Assembly: GCF_001693385.1 (NCBI RefSeq)
Contig: NZ_CP016428.1
Location: 7,068,001 to 7,132,000, forward strand
DNA length: 64,000 bases
Direction: 5' to 3'
Origin: Bradyrhizobium icense
GTDB taxonomy: Bacteria; Pseudomonadota; Alphaproteobacteria; Rhizobiales; Xanthobacteraceae
Program-made: the position numbers and the translations under genes
The notes under the pieces: model-generated
Databases searched by the model: none
What the model saw: only the letters and a program-made list of their open reading frames with translations
What the model was told of the DNA's origin: nothing
Shown: piece after piece, positions 45,232 through 53,746 of the stretch
Layout: each line of letters begins with the position of its first letter
Position numbering within the stretch: position 1 is the first letter of the stretch

Positions 45232-45257
45232 AACACTGGCCTTGGCGAAATCGTTCC
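45232..45257 (-). promoter_or_regulatory. candidate EcfG-type promoter
   Basis: On the minus strand: GGAAC, 17 bases, TGTT, one base from the GGAAC-N16/17-CGTT consensus of the alphaproteobacterial general stress sigma factor. The distance to the start of the 59-residue gene allows a ~20-base leader. Confidence 0.4.
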
Positions 45258-45537
45258 GCTGATAACGGCGGCATGCATTGTCGCCGGCCGCAAAAGCCGG
45301 TGCCATGACAAGGCAAGGTTCGTGATCGACATGCAGACCAGCAACGCGGTGCCGGAAGCGGAGTGCGGAGAGCGTCAGGCCCCGGCGCGCATCGCGGCGT
45401 CGCCGCACCGCGGACGGCAATGAACCTTTTGGAAACCACCGCGTCAGATACTGTAGGTCCTTATGCTGTTGATCCCGCCGCCGCTCCCTTCATAACGAAT
45501 CGGGCCGTGCGGGTCGAACACAGGCGGGGAGCGACGA
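45258..45537. other. gap without recognisable gene
   Basis: Between the divergent small gene and the SnoaL-like gene. I see no coding frame, repeat family or terminator; it should hold the plus-strand promoter of the gene at 45538. Confidence 0.4.
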
Positions 45538-45978
45538 ATGACCGACGGATCAAATCGTCAGCGCGTGCTGGATTTTCTCGAGGTCCTGTATTCCGGCGAC
45601 GTCGAAGGCGCGCTGGAGCGCTGCACCGACGACATCGAATCCCTCGCCAACGCCCCGATCGACATCCTGCCGCATATGGGCCATCGCCGCGGCAAGGCCG
45701 AAATGCGCGAGATGTGGAACGCGGTGCGCGCCCGCTATTCCGAACTACGCTGCGAGGTGCCGATCCTGGTCGTCGAGGGCGACAAGGCCGCCGCCTTCAT
45801 CCGCGTGTTCTTCCGCAAGAGCATCAACCAGCGCATGGTGCAGTTCGACATCGCCGGCTTCTACACGCTGCGCGACGGCAAGATCAGCCAAATCAGGGAA
45901 ATCATCGACACCTTCGATCTGGTCCAGCAACTGCTCGAACGCGACGTCGCTGCGATCCTGACCGGTAGAAGGCCGTAG
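45538..45978 (+). CDS. SnoaL-like (NTF2-fold) protein
   Basis: A 146-residue cone-shaped NTF2-fold protein. QRVLDFLEVLYSGDVEGALE is the first helix; DDIESLANAPIDILPHMGHR and GKAEMREMWNAVRARYSELR follow. The end is FYTLRDGKISQIREIIDTFD. Such domains act as ketosteroid-isomerase-like enzymes or bind small hydrophobic ligands; no catalytic residue can be assigned with confidence. GGGGAG precedes the ATG. A paralogue lies at 46606, sharing the IDTFDLV/VDTFDLV ending. Confidence 0.85.
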   Translation: MTDGSNRQRVLDFLEVLYSGDVEGALERCTDDIESLANAPIDILPHMGHRRGKAEMREMWNAVRARYSELRCEVPILVVEGDKAAAFIRVFFRKSINQRMVQFDIAGFYTLRDGKISQIREIIDTFDLVQQLLERDVAAILTGRRP

Positions 45979-46002
45979 CCGATTTAGCGATTAGCCATCG
46001 GC

Positions 46003-46084
46003 GTCATTCCGGGGCGATGCAAATCATCGAACTACGATGCGCAATTGCGCACCGTAGTTCGCACTTCGTGCGCCCCGGAAGGAC
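46003..46084. repeat. CATTCCGGG palindromic element, copy 3
   Basis: GTCATTCCGGGGCGATGC at the left and CGCCCCGGAAGGAC at the right; the centre is CGAACTACGATGCGCAATTG, with its complement CGCACCGTAGTTCG. It lies 25 bases after the first SnoaL-like gene. Confidence 0.8.
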
Positions 46085-46164
46085 ACCCCAATTTCCCCGC
46101 GCCATTGAACCTCACCGCGCTGTCCGCGACACATCACAAGGATTTTTGCGGACAAGAACACCCC

Positions 46165-46431
46165 ATGAAGATCGCGTTACTGGCTTTGCTTGGTTTGGCG
46201 TTGGGGGCGCTGGGAGGCGCGGCACTGGGCATCGGGGCGGGTCTCGCCTGGGTGGAAATCTTCAAAACCACGAGTTTTGAAGGCTATAGCGGCATGCTGG
46301 TGTTCTTCACCTTCATGCCGCTGGGGGCCGCGATCGGTGGCATCGGCTGTGCCCTGCTGTTCGCCATCCTCGCCATTCGCGACGCCGAGATCGCCATCGA
46401 GCGCAAGCCGGTGCACGGTCGCGACCGATAA
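46165..46431 (+). CDS. small two-helix membrane protein
   Basis: An 88-residue protein. MKIALLALLGLALGALGGAA and LVFFTFMPLGAAIGGIGCAL are two membrane helices rich in Gly and Ala; the tail AIRDAEIAIERKPVHGRDR is cytoplasmic. No family recognised. It lies between two SnoaL-like paralogues. The ATG at 46165 starts the hydrophobic region; upstream in-frame codons are repeat sequence. Confidence 0.68.
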   Translation: MKIALLALLGLALGALGGAALGIGAGLAWVEIFKTTSFEGYSGMLVFFTFMPLGAAIGGIGCALLFAILAIRDAEIAIERKPVHGRDR

Positions 46432-46605
46432 TTCGGCCAAAACAGTCGCATTTGTGCATTGCAAAAACGACAATTGTATTCTGGCGAAACTGCTCTATTT
46501 CTGGCTGCAACAGTGAAGTTCGGCATTTCGGCCCGGCGTCGATGAAGACGCCCGATTGGGCGCGATTGCCGTTTTTTGAAATCCAGTTTCAGGGACCTAA
46601 TCGAA

Positions 46606-47040
46606 ATGACAGAGCATAGTCTCTGGCGTTTTTCGCGCGCGTTGCATCGTGCGATCAATGAACGCCAGCCCGCCGATCTCGAAGCCCTGCTCGACGAGGA
46701 AGTCGACTGGGCGATCTATGGACCGATCGACATGTATCCGTTCTTCGGCTCGCGCCGCGGCAAGGCGGCCGTGATGGAAGTGATCAGGCAGATCGCGGAC
46801 AATTTCCGCGTCCATCGCTTCGACCGCGAATCGATCATGCTTGGAGTGGATTCAGCCGCCTCGATGATGCGCTATTCGCTGACCGCGCTGGATTCGAACA
46901 AGCCGATCAGCCTGCGGATCGCCCATTTCGCCCAGTTCAAGGCGGGGCGCCTGACCAATCTGCGCGTGCTGGTCGACACCTTCGATCTGGTCGAGCAGAC
47001 CGTGGGCTACCCGATTCACCTGCCGCGGATGGCGGTGTAG
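46606..47040 (+). CDS. SnoaL-like (NTF2-fold) protein, second copy
   Basis: A 144-residue paralogue of the gene at 45538. MTEHSLWRFSRALHRAINER, EEVDWAIYGPIDMYPFFGSR, RGKAAVMEVIRQIADNFRVH and LTNLRVLVDTFDLVEQTVGY align block by block with the first copy (there PIDILPHMGHRRGKAEMREM). The Trp-Ala-Ile-Tyr pocket differs, so the ligand may differ. Ligand and reaction are unknown. Confidence 0.85.
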   Translation: MTEHSLWRFSRALHRAINERQPADLEALLDEEVDWAIYGPIDMYPFFGSRRGKAAVMEVIRQIADNFRVHRFDRESIMLGVDSAASMMRYSLTALDSNKPISLRIAHFAQFKAGRLTNLRVLVDTFDLVEQTVGYPIHLPRMAV

Positions 47041-47125
47041 CTCACAGATGCCGTGACGAGAACCCGGTCATAATTTCGCACTAAAACAAACGCATTCTTG
47101 GCGCGACTTGGAATGCGGGCGGGCA

Positions 47126-48040
47126 ATGATTCCGAAAATGCGATTTGGCTGGGCGCGGCTGCCAATGCTGGTGGCCGGCGCAAGTTTGGCTTCGATATTG
47201 GCTGTGGCGGCGCAAACGCCGCCGGCCGACGACGAGCCGGAGATGCAGGAGGCTGAAGAAGCCGAGGTCGCTCCCAGCGTCAACGATGCCGACATCATGA
47301 AGGACATCGACGTCGAAAAGCTCGACTGGAGCCAGCTCAATGTCGATGCATCGACGCTGACCGGCCCGGCGCCGAAGGGAAGCAACGCGTCGAAAGGCGC
47401 TACCAGCGCGGACGCCTCATGGTCCGCCAATGAGAGGCCGAACGGCACCTCCGCGGTGTCGGTCAAGCAATCCATCTCACCGTTCTGGGATACGCGGATC
47501 GGCGCCGACATGACGGTCGCACGACAAGGCATCGCGACGACATCCGAGCTGCTCTCCGAAAGACTCGCCAATGGCGGCAGCCTGCCGCAATCGTCCGGTA
47601 CTGCGTGGGCTGCGATCACGGCCCCCGGCGTTGCCTCGATCTGGGACACGACCGCGGTCGAGGCCCGGGTCGATCCCGGATCCGAGCAGAGCAAGTTCGG
47701 CACCTCCTTGAGCAAATCGCTGCCGATCAGCGAGCAATATTCGCTGACCCTGAAGAACGACTACAACCTGATCCAGCAAGGCATCGTGCCGGTGCCCGGC
47801 ATCGTCAGCCATCCAGCACGCAGCTACGAGACCGACCAGTCGGCAAGACTCAGCATTGCCGAGACCGGCACCAGCTTGATCGCCGGCCAGACGCTATCGA
47901 CATCCGACGACAAGTGGCTGCGCAAGGTCGGCGCCGAGCAGAAGCTGTTCGATGGCGTCACCATCTCCGGCTCGATCGGCGAAATGCCCTCGGGCGGCGC
48001 CAACACGAGCCTCAACGCGGGCTTCAGGCGTAGCTGGTGA
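47126..48040 (+). CDS. exported protein of unknown function
   Basis: About 304 residues with a signal peptide (LPMLVAGASLASILAVAAQT), then an acidic low-complexity stretch (PPADDEPEMQEAEEAEVAPS) and a long beta-rich part. ISPFWDTRIGADMTVARQGI, SIWDTTAVEARVDPGSEQSK, EQYSLTLKNDYNLIQQGIVP and ISGSIGEMPSGGANTSLNAG look like outer membrane strands; the end RRSW has an aromatic terminus. It may be a small barrel. The start could be 47126 or 47138. Confidence 0.68.
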   Translation: MIPKMRFGWARLPMLVAGASLASILAVAAQTPPADDEPEMQEAEEAEVAPSVNDADIMKDIDVEKLDWSQLNVDASTLTGPAPKGSNASKGATSADASWSANERPNGTSAVSVKQSISPFWDTRIGADMTVARQGIATTSELLSERLANGGSLPQSSGTAWAAITAPGVASIWDTTAVEARVDPGSEQSKFGTSLSKSLPISEQYSLTLKNDYNLIQQGIVPVPGIVSHPARSYETDQSARLSIAETGTSLIAGQTLSTSDDKWLRKVGAEQKLFDGVTISGSIGEMPSGGANTSLNAGFRRSW

Positions 48041-48223
48041 GGGCCGAAGTCGTCCCAATTTGACGCGCTTTCCGGCCTCGAGCGCACCGCCCGCGAGAAT
48101 GAACGACCATTGCCGCAGATTGGCCAAGATGCGGCCAAAATCGGCAGGACAGATGGGACCGCTCCACTTCGTCGTGCGGGGGACTGTCCGCGCTCGCCTG
48201 AAAGCGAAACAGAGGAATAGCCG

Positions 48224-48640
48224 ATGAACGCCATCAATCGTTCCGAAGAAGTTGATTCCACCCCGGAAGTCGACGGCGATCTCGCCGCCGTATCCGAAGT
48301 CGAGGCCGGAATCCGCGATTTCGTTCGCAACGATATCGCCTATCTGCGCCGGCCCGCGGTGGCCCCGGATACCGCGCCGCTCGATGCCAATGCCGAAGCG
48401 ACCGTCAACAACGTCAACTCGCTGATCCAGCGCGTCGCCGGTACCTCGCTGGCGGAAATCGAGAAGCTGATTTCCGAACTCGAAAGCCTCCGCGACCTCC
48501 TGCATGCCGAAGGCCAGCGCGTCCAGCGCGAGATCTCCGGCTATGCCCAGCTCAGCCAGGCGGCGATGAAGTCGACGCGCATGATCGCCGACAACGTCAC
48601 GCAGTGGAAGCGCGCCGCCGACGGCCTGCGCAACGCCTGA
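48224..48640 (+). CDS. small coiled-coil protein of unknown function
   Basis: A 138-residue soluble protein. The N-terminal ~60 residues are polar and Glu/Asp-rich. From VNNVNSLIQRVAGTSLAEIE through SELESLRDLLHAEGQRVQRE to SGYAQLSQAAMKSTRMIADN there are long amphipathic helices likely to pair as a coiled coil. It is conserved in bradyrhizobia without known function. GAGGAA lies 8 bases before the ATG at 48224, and a strong terminator follows. Confidence 0.75.
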   Translation: MNAINRSEEVDSTPEVDGDLAAVSEVEAGIRDFVRNDIAYLRRPAVAPDTAPLDANAEATVNNVNSLIQRVAGTSLAEIEKLISELESLRDLLHAEGQRVQREISGYAQLSQAAMKSTRMIADNVTQWKRAADGLRNA

Positions 48641-48667
48641 TCCCGATCGTTGCAAAAATCTGACACT

Positions 48668-48704
48668 CCGCCGCGTTCCGTACAGGAGCGCGGCGGTTTT
48701 GTTT
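48668..48704 (+). terminator. strong intrinsic terminator
   Basis: CCGCCGCGTTCC, loop GTACA, GGAGCGCGGCGG (12-bp stem with one wobble), then TTTTGTTT. It ends the coiled-coil protein gene. Confidence 0.92.
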
Positions 48705-48796
48705 GGCTGTGTTCGATCTGAACTTTATAAGCACGGTCGCGTCCAACGACGGATGTCGTCACGTGGCGGCAGGCACCTTTTGGGGACACACCGGCG

Positions 48797-48934
48797 ATGC
48801 AAAACGTTCAGCCAGACAACATGGATTCAATGCCGTTGCGGCAATCGCCGCATAGCATGCGCACGCTCGTGATCCGATTCGTCGGACTGCTGACGCTTGC
48901 GGTCGTGGCGATGACGCTGATCTGGAGCCGCTGA
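48797..48934 (+). CDS. small single-helix membrane protein
   Basis: A 45-residue protein: MQNVQPDNMDSMPLRQSPHS, then a helix (LVIRFVGLLTLAVVAMTLIW) ending SR. It faces another single-helix protein on the opposite strand (48969). The helix and the following stop fit a genuine small membrane protein. No clear Shine-Dalgarno sequence (GGGGACAC is 9 bases upstream). Function unknown. Confidence 0.5.
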   Translation: MQNVQPDNMDSMPLRQSPHSMRTLVIRFVGLLTLAVVAMTLIWSR

Positions 48935-48968
48935 ACTGCTTCAGCGCTGATTGCTGCCCGATCCGCAA

Positions 48969-49112
48969 CTACTGGCGGACGAACGCGGTATCTTCGATCG
49001 TGTAGACACCGTCGGCATAGGATTTCACCACCATGGTGGCGGTCAGCATCACCGCCAGCGTGACGGTTGCGAAGACAAAGCCGACGAATTTCAGGCTGCT
49101 GCGATCTGCCAT
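48969..49112 (-). CDS. small single-helix membrane protein
   Basis: A 47-residue protein: MADRSSLKFVGFVFATVTLA, then VMLTATMVVKSYADGVYTIE and DTAFVRQ. The helix spans residues ~8-30, with the C-terminus probably periplasmic. GAGGGG lies 6 bases before the ATG at 49112; an ATG two codons upstream is too close to it. Similar small proteins occur in bradyrhizobia. Function unknown. Confidence 0.6.
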   Translation of the reverse strand: MADRSSLKFVGFVFATVTLAVMLTATMVVKSYADGVYTIEDTAFVRQ

Positions 49113-49335
49113 GTTCATCCCCTCGGTACTTCCCCTGAGACGCATTTGGCAGGCAGAAAGTTCAAAATGCGTTAGCAAAAAAACGGTTTCGTGGAGTCGT
49201 GGATTACGAAGCACTAACGAAACAATTGGCTAACCATGTTTCGCCGGACGGGCGCGCGTAACCCGGATGGAGCGCGTGGCCCGGATGAGCAATCGGGCGC
49301 GCCTTCGCGTGACCCGTTGGCTCATCCGGCTACAA

Positions 49336-49815
49336 TTAACCCGCATTCCGCCGCGGCACGAACGCGGTGGCGAGGAACGAGAACACGACTTCGCCGCGCT
49401 GATTGGTGCCGGTATTGCGGGCCTGCAGGATGCCCCATTCGGGACGCTTCTCCGAGGTCCGCTTGGTTTCGACCTGGTTGGAAAAGCTGACGGTGTCGCC
49501 CACCAAAACCGGCCTGATCCAGCGCAGTTCACGAAAACCCGGCGACGGCCCCCACACCGCGACCTTCTCACCGCGTGCGGCGGCCTCGGCTGTCAATCGC
49601 TTGCCGTCGGCGACCAGGAGCTTCATGCACACCGCCGCGACGTGCCAGCCCGACGCGGCCAGCCCCCCGAACAGTGATTTGCGCCCCTCTTCCTCATCGA
49701 GGTGAAAGCGCTGCGGATCGAACTGCGCGGCAAACCTCTTGATGTCTTCGGCGGTGAATGTAAACGAGCCGAACTCGCGCCGCGCGCCGATCTCGATGTC
49801 CTCGAAGAAACGCAT
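49336..49815 (-). CDS. MaoC-like hotdog dehydratase
   Basis: A 159-residue hotdog-fold protein of the MaoC (R-specific enoyl-CoA hydratase) family. MRFFEDIEIGARREFGSFTF is the family start. FAAQFDPQRFHLDEEEGRKS carries the hydratase motif (Asp and His of D-x5-H). FGGLAASGWHVAAVCMKLLV, then RWIRPVLVGDTVSFSNQVET follow. It hydrates enoyl-CoA esters or related thioesters; the substrate is unknown. It is second in a pair with the gene at 49818, with 2 bases between them, and probably forms a heterodimer with it. Confidence 0.9.
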   Translation of the reverse strand: MRFFEDIEIGARREFGSFTFTAEDIKRFAAQFDPQRFHLDEEEGRKSLFGGLAASGWHVAAVCMKLLVADGKRLTAEAAARGEKVAVWGPSPGFRELRWIRPVLVGDTVSFSNQVETKRTSEKRPEWGILQARNTGTNQRGEVVFSFLATAFVPRRNAG

Positions 49816-49817
49816 CG

Positions 49818-50279
49818 CTACTCCGCTCCCGCTTCAAGGCGCCGCCGCACGATGATCGGGGACTCCATCTCGCACAGCACGACCCCGGCCGCGTTGCGGA
49901 TCGTGCCCTTGAAGGTCACGATGCCGGTCTCGGGCCGGCTCTTCGAAATCCTGGCCTCCGCGACGCTGACATCCAGCGTCAGATCGTCGCCCGGGCGCAG
50001 CGGCGCCAGCCAGCGCATTTCGTTAACACCGGGCGAGCCGAGCGAGGCGGTGCGGCCAATAAAGCCGTCGAACAGCATTCGCATCATGAGTGAGCCGAGA
50101 TGCCAGCCCGAACCGGACAGCCCCTTCAGCATCGACGCGTTGGCAGCAGCTTCGTCCAGATGCATCGGTTGCGGGTCGTATTCGGCGGCAAACGCCAAAA
50201 TTTCCTCGCGCGTGACGTGGCGCGGGCCGAACGTGCCGAAATGGCCGGGCGTGAAGTCTTCGAAGGTCAGCGTGGTCAT
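49818..50279 (-). CDS. MaoC-like hotdog dehydratase
   Basis: A 153-residue MaoC-family protein, upstream partner of the previous gene. LTFEDFTPGHFGTFGPRHVT, FAAEYDPQPMHLDEAAANAS (catalytic Asp and His), MLKGLSGSGWHLGSLMMRML and MRWLAPLRPGDDLTLDVSVA are typical. Both proteins keep the hydratase residues, so either heteromers or two substrates are possible. The pair resembles genes found near CoA-dependent degradation operons, but no such operon is adjacent. Confidence 0.9.
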   Translation of the reverse strand: MTTLTFEDFTPGHFGTFGPRHVTREEILAFAAEYDPQPMHLDEAAANASMLKGLSGSGWHLGSLMMRMLFDGFIGRTASLGSPGVNEMRWLAPLRPGDDLTLDVSVAEARISKSRPETGIVTFKGTIRNAAGVVLCEMESPIIVRRRLEAGAE

Positions 50280-50483
50280 CGATTGAGAATTTGGATTGAG
50301 GATTGTAGCGGGGAAGCCCGATTGTGGCCGTTATTTGCAGCAATCTCAACCCGCCCACCCGCATGGCTCGTTCGCCGGTGGCGAGTACCGTCCGCGGCGC
50401 TCGCCCTGACTTGCCCGAAGCAATTTTCGGGGATAGCCCTGTACCATCTGGGACCAGTTTTTTGACTCGCCGGAGAACCATCG

Positions 50484-50777
50484 ATGTTCGATTTCCAGGA
50501 TCTGTTTCAGTGGGACCGCTTCATCACGCCCACGATCATCAAGACTTTCTACTGGCTGGTCATCGGCTTGATCGTGCTGTTCGGCCTGTCCGGAATTTTT
50601 TCGGCGCTTGCCGCCATGGCGATCAGCCCGTTCGGCGGATTCATCCTGCTGTTGTCCTCGATCGCCGGCGTCGTGGTCGGCGTGGTGTTTTCGCGCATCG
50701 CCGCGGAGTTCATTCTGATCGTCTTCCGCATCAACGAGCATCTCGGCGCGATCCGCGATCAGGGCGGGATGCGGTAG
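50484..50777 (+). CDS. DUF4282 membrane protein
   Basis: A 97-residue protein. FDFQDLFQWDRFITPTIIKT is the DUF4282 opening. FYWLVIGLIVLFGLSGIFSA and FGGFILLLSSIAGVVVGVVF are two membrane helices, and the end is RIAAEFILIVFRINEHLGAI. Function unknown. The plus-strand gene lies between minus-strand MaoC and ychF genes, with a palindromic repeat after it. Confidence 0.85.
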   Translation: MFDFQDLFQWDRFITPTIIKTFYWLVIGLIVLFGLSGIFSALAAMAISPFGGFILLLSSIAGVVVGVVFSRIAAEFILIVFRINEHLGAIRDQGGMR

Positions 50778-50800
50778 TCGGCGCGGGAATTGTAGAATTA

Positions 50801-50889
50801 TAGGGTGGGCAAAGCGTAGCGTGCCTATCATTCACTCGCACTGATGGAAGGATGGTGGGCACGGCGCGATGCGCCTTCGCCCACCCTAC
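50801..50889. repeat. TAGGGTGGGCAAAG palindromic repeat, copy 1
   Basis: TAGGGTGGGCAAAGCGTAGC at the left and GCGCCTTCGCCCACCCTA at the right; GGTGGGCACGGCGCGATGCG inside. A second copy is at 60593-60681. It lies 24 bases after the DUF4282 stop. Confidence 0.85.
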
Positions 50890-50917
50890 GGGATCCACAT
50901 CCGCGGCACCCAATTTC

Positions 50918-52015
50918 TCACGTATTAAACCTGAAATGCATCACGTCGCCATCAGCGACGACGTATTCCTTGCCTTCCAGCCTGAGCTTGCCGGCATCGC
51001 GGGCGCCGGCTTCGCCGTCCAGCGCGACGTAATCGGCATAGGCGATGGTCTCGGCCCGAATAAAGCCCTTTTCGAAATCGGTATGGATCACGCCGGCCGC
51101 AGCCGGCGCCTTGGTGCCGCGGTGGATGGTCCAGGCGCGGGCTTCCTTCGGACCGACGGTGAAATAGGTGATGAGGTCGAGCAACTGGTAGCCGGCGCGG
51201 ATCAGGCGATCGAGGCCGGCCTCTTCCAGCCCCAGCGTCTCGAGGAATTCGGCGCGCTCCTCGCGTGACAGGGTCGCGATCTCGGATTCGATCTTGGCCG
51301 AGATCACCACCGCGACCGCGCCTTCTTTCTTGGCGTGCTCGAACACTTGTTTTGAGAAGCTGTTGCCGTCCTTGGCCGAACCTTCCTCGACGTTGCAGAC
51401 ATAGAGCACCGGCTTCGACGTCAGAAGGCCGAGCATGCCGAACGCGCGCTCTTCCTCCGGTTTGCGCTCTAGTGCCCGCGCCGGCTTGCCTTCGCGCAGC
51501 AGCACCAATGCGCGATTGACGAGGTCGAGCGCTTCCTTGGCGTCCTTGTCGTTGCCCTTGGCTTTCTTGGCGAGGTTATCGACCCGCTTCTCGAGACTGT
51601 CGAGATCGGCGAGCATCAGTTCGGTCTCGATGGTCTCGATATCGGCCAGGGGGGCGATCTTGCCTTCGACATGGGTGATGTCGGAATCTTCGAAACACCG
51701 CACCACGTGCGCCACCGCATCGACCTCGCGGATGGTGGCGAGGAACTGGTTGCCGAGGCCTTCGCCCTTCGAAGCGCCGCGCACCAGCCCTGCGATATCG
51801 ACGAAGGTCAGTCGCGTCGGGATGATCTGCGCCGAGTCTGCGATCGCCGACAGCTTGTCGAGCCTGGGATCAGGCACGGCGACTTCGCCGACATTGGGCT
51901 CGATGGTGCAGAACGGATAATTCGCCGCCTGCGCCGCTGCCGTCTCGGTCAGCGCGTTGAACAGCGTCGACTTGCCGACATTGGGCAGGCCAACGATACC
52001 GCATTTGAATCCCAT
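50918..52015 (-). CDS. ychF: redox-regulated ATPase YchF
   Basis: A 365-residue Obg-related P-loop protein that binds the ribosome and hydrolyses ATP rather than GTP. G1 is [21 protein letters not shown]3 region: [20 protein letters not shown]. The usual NKxD is replaced by NVEE ([16 protein letters not shown]), the basis of ATP preference. A coiled coil follows, and the TGS domain closes the protein ([37 protein letters not shown]). It acts in translation and stress responses. It is third in the rplY-pth-ychF cluster, 39 bases after pth. Confidence 0.96.
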   Translation of the reverse strand: MGFKCGIVGLPNVGKSTLFNALTETAAAQAANYPFCTIEPNVGEVAVPDPRLDKLSAIADSAQIIPTRLTFVDIAGLVRGASKGEGLGNQFLATIREVDAVAHVVRCFEDSDITHVEGKIAPLADIETIETELMLADLDSLEKRVDNLAKKAKGNDKDAKEALDLVNRALVLLREGKPARALERKPEEERAFGMLGLLTSKPVLYVCNVEEGSAKDGNSFSKQVFEHAKKEGAVAVVISAKIESEIATLSREERAEFLETLGLEEAGLDRLIRAGYQLLDLITYFTVGPKEARAWTIHRGTKAPAAAGVIHTDFEKGFIRAETIAYADYVALDGEAGARDAGKLRLEGKEYVVADGDVMHFRFNT

Positions 52016-52054
52016 TGCGTGTCCTGAAGTTCGTTGCTGACGGTCGACAACGCG

Positions 52055-52660
52055 TTACGTCGCGCCATCATCACCCTTGTCGAAAAATCCCTTAGCCTGC
52101 AGCGCCAGATGCACCTTGTTCGCGAACGAGGAATCATGCCCTGCGGCCAGCAGACCGGCGTTGTCGGCAACCGCCGCGCACAGGGCTTCCACCCAGGCGC
52201 GGTCGCTCTTGGCGAAATCCGAGAGCACGTGGCTGTGCACCAGCTCCTTGACGCCGGGATGACCGATCCCGAGCCGCACCCGGCGATATTCGTTGCCGAT
52301 ATGCGAGGTGATCGAGCGCAGCCCGTTATGGCCGGCGATACCGCCGCCGACCTTGACGCGGACTTTCGCCGGCGGCAGTTCGAGTTCGTCCTGGAACACG
52401 GTGACGTCGGAGGCACCGAGCTTGAAGAAGTTTGCGGCTTCCTGAACCGCGCGCCCGGACTCGTTCATGTAAGTGGTCGGCCGCAGCAGGACGACCTTCT
52501 CGCGATCGAGCGTGCCCTCGGATGTCTCGCCCTGAAAACGGCGGCGCCACGGTGCGAAACCGTGACGCCGCGCAATTTCATCGACGGCCATGAACCCGAT
52601 GTTGTGCCGGTTGTTCGCGTATTTCGAACCGGGGTTACCGAGACCGACAAACAGGCGCAT
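52055..52660 (-). CDS. pth: peptidyl-tRNA hydrolase
   Basis: Releases tRNA from peptidyl-tRNA dropped by stalled ribosomes. 201 residues. [20 protein letters not shown] holds the conserved Asn and the catalytic His (NRHN); [40 protein letters not shown] has the conserved Asp; [20 protein letters not shown]; and [20 protein letters not shown]. Second gene of the cluster, 21 bases after rplY. The start at 52660 is unambiguous. Confidence 0.96.
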   Translation of the reverse strand: MRLFVGLGNPGSKYANNRHNIGFMAVDEIARRHGFAPWRRRFQGETSEGTLDREKVVLLRPTTYMNESGRAVQEAANFFKLGASDVTVFQDELELPPAKVRVKVGGGIAGHNGLRSITSHIGNEYRRVRLGIGHPGVKELVHSHVLSDFAKSDRAWVEALCAAVADNAGLLAAGHDSSFANKVHLALQAKGFFDKGDDGAT

Positions 52661-52681
52661 GACGCGGCATCCTGCCGCTGC

Positions 52682-53404
52682 TTACTTCTTCTTGTCGCCG
52701 CCCGCCGGCGCCTTAGCGGCCGCCGCCGGAGCTGCAGCACCTGCCGCAGGTGCGGCAGCAGCCGGAGCCGCAGCACCCGCCGCCGGAGCAGCGGTGCCTG
52801 CAGCCGCAGCAGCCGCGGCAGCCTTCTGCTCTTCAGCGTAGCCGGACGGCGGCACGATGGTCACAAGCGTCGCGTCTTCGCGCGACAGCGACCTCACGCC
52901 CTTCGGCAGCTTGATGTCGGACAGATGCAGCGAGTAGCTGATTTCCAGTGCGCCGGCATCGGCCTCGATGTACTGCGGAATATTGTCGACCGAGCATTCG
53001 AGCTCGATGGTGTGGGTGACGATGTTGATGGTGCCGCCGCGCTTGACGCCGGGCGCGGTTTCGCCGTTCACGACGTGCAGCGGGACACTGACGCGGATGG
53101 TCGCGCCTTCGCCGAGCCGCAGGAAGTCGACGTGGAGCGGGAAGTCCTTCACCGAATCGAGGTGAAAGTCGCGCGGAATCACGCGGTGCTTCTTACCTTC
53201 GAGATCGATATCGAACAGCGTGGTCAGGAAGCGGCCGGCCAGGATGCGCTGGCGCAGTTCCTTGTCGTCGACCGAGATGGTCACGGGGGGCTGGTTGTTG
53301 CCGTAGATCACTCCGGGCACTCTCCCGGCGCGACGCTCTGCCCGGGCGGCCCCCTTGCCGCTCTTCGGACGCGCGGTCGCCTTCAATTCCTTGACGGTCG
53401 CCAT
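52682..53404 (-). CDS. rplY: 50S ribosomal protein L25/general stress protein Ctc
   Basis: Binds 5S rRNA. The 240-residue protein is of the long (Ctc) type: ELKATARPKSGKGAARAERR and AGRVPGVIYGNNQPPVTISV are the L25 core. The C-terminal TL5 domain runs through HVDFLRLGEGATIRVSVPLH and LECSVDNIPQYIEADAGALE. The last ~45 residues are an Ala/Pro/Gly-rich tail of repeated AAPAAGAA units ending GGDKKK, probably flexible. First in the rplY-pth-ychF operon. Confidence 0.95.
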   Translation of the reverse strand: MATVKELKATARPKSGKGAARAERRAGRVPGVIYGNNQPPVTISVDDKELRQRILAGRFLTTLFDIDLEGKKHRVIPRDFHLDSVKDFPLHVDFLRLGEGATIRVSVPLHVVNGETAPGVKRGGTINIVTHTIELECSVDNIPQYIEADAGALEISYSLHLSDIKLPKGVRSLSREDATLVTIVPPSGYAEEQKAAAAAAAAGTAAPAAGAAAPAAAAPAAGAAAPAAAAKAPAGGDKKK

Positions 53405-53562
53405 CGTGTTAAGTCCTTGTTTTCAAAAAGTTAAAGGCCGCATCGCGGCCCGTTGGCGTCCGACAGCAAGCCTCCAGGGGTGCGGGGGCTGCGGACGTGG
53501 CGGGCTTTTAGCCCCAAAGGGGCGAAATGACAAGGAAATGAAGGGATTTTTCTGCGGTTATT
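53405..53562. other. rplY upstream region
   Basis: Presumed promoter region of the rplY-pth-ychF operon. It contains GCGGGCTTTTAGCCCCAAAG-type short inverted sequence but no gene. The palindromic element at 53563 follows. Confidence 0.4.
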
Positions 53563-53742
53563 ACCCTCCCCTGGAGGGGTCCGGACGAGCGAAGCTCGCT
53601 CGGGGGTCGACGCGAAGCGGCGGGGTGGGGTGACGGTCCATCCCTCGATCCGTGCCCGAGTGGAGAGATCACCCCACCCCGTCTCACAGTTCGCTGCGCT
53701 CCATGTGAGCCGACCCTCCCCCTCCAGGGGAGGGTTGGCAAA
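53563..53742. repeat. ~180-bp palindromic element, second full copy
   Basis: Left arm ACCCTCCCCTGGAGGGGTCC to GGCGGGGTGGGGTGAC; right arm ATCACCCCACCCCGTCTCAC to CCCTCCCCCTCCAGGGGAGG. It has the same architecture as 3193-3342. It ends 4 bases before the ubiK stop codon region. Confidence 0.85.
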
Positions 53743-53746
53743 TCCT

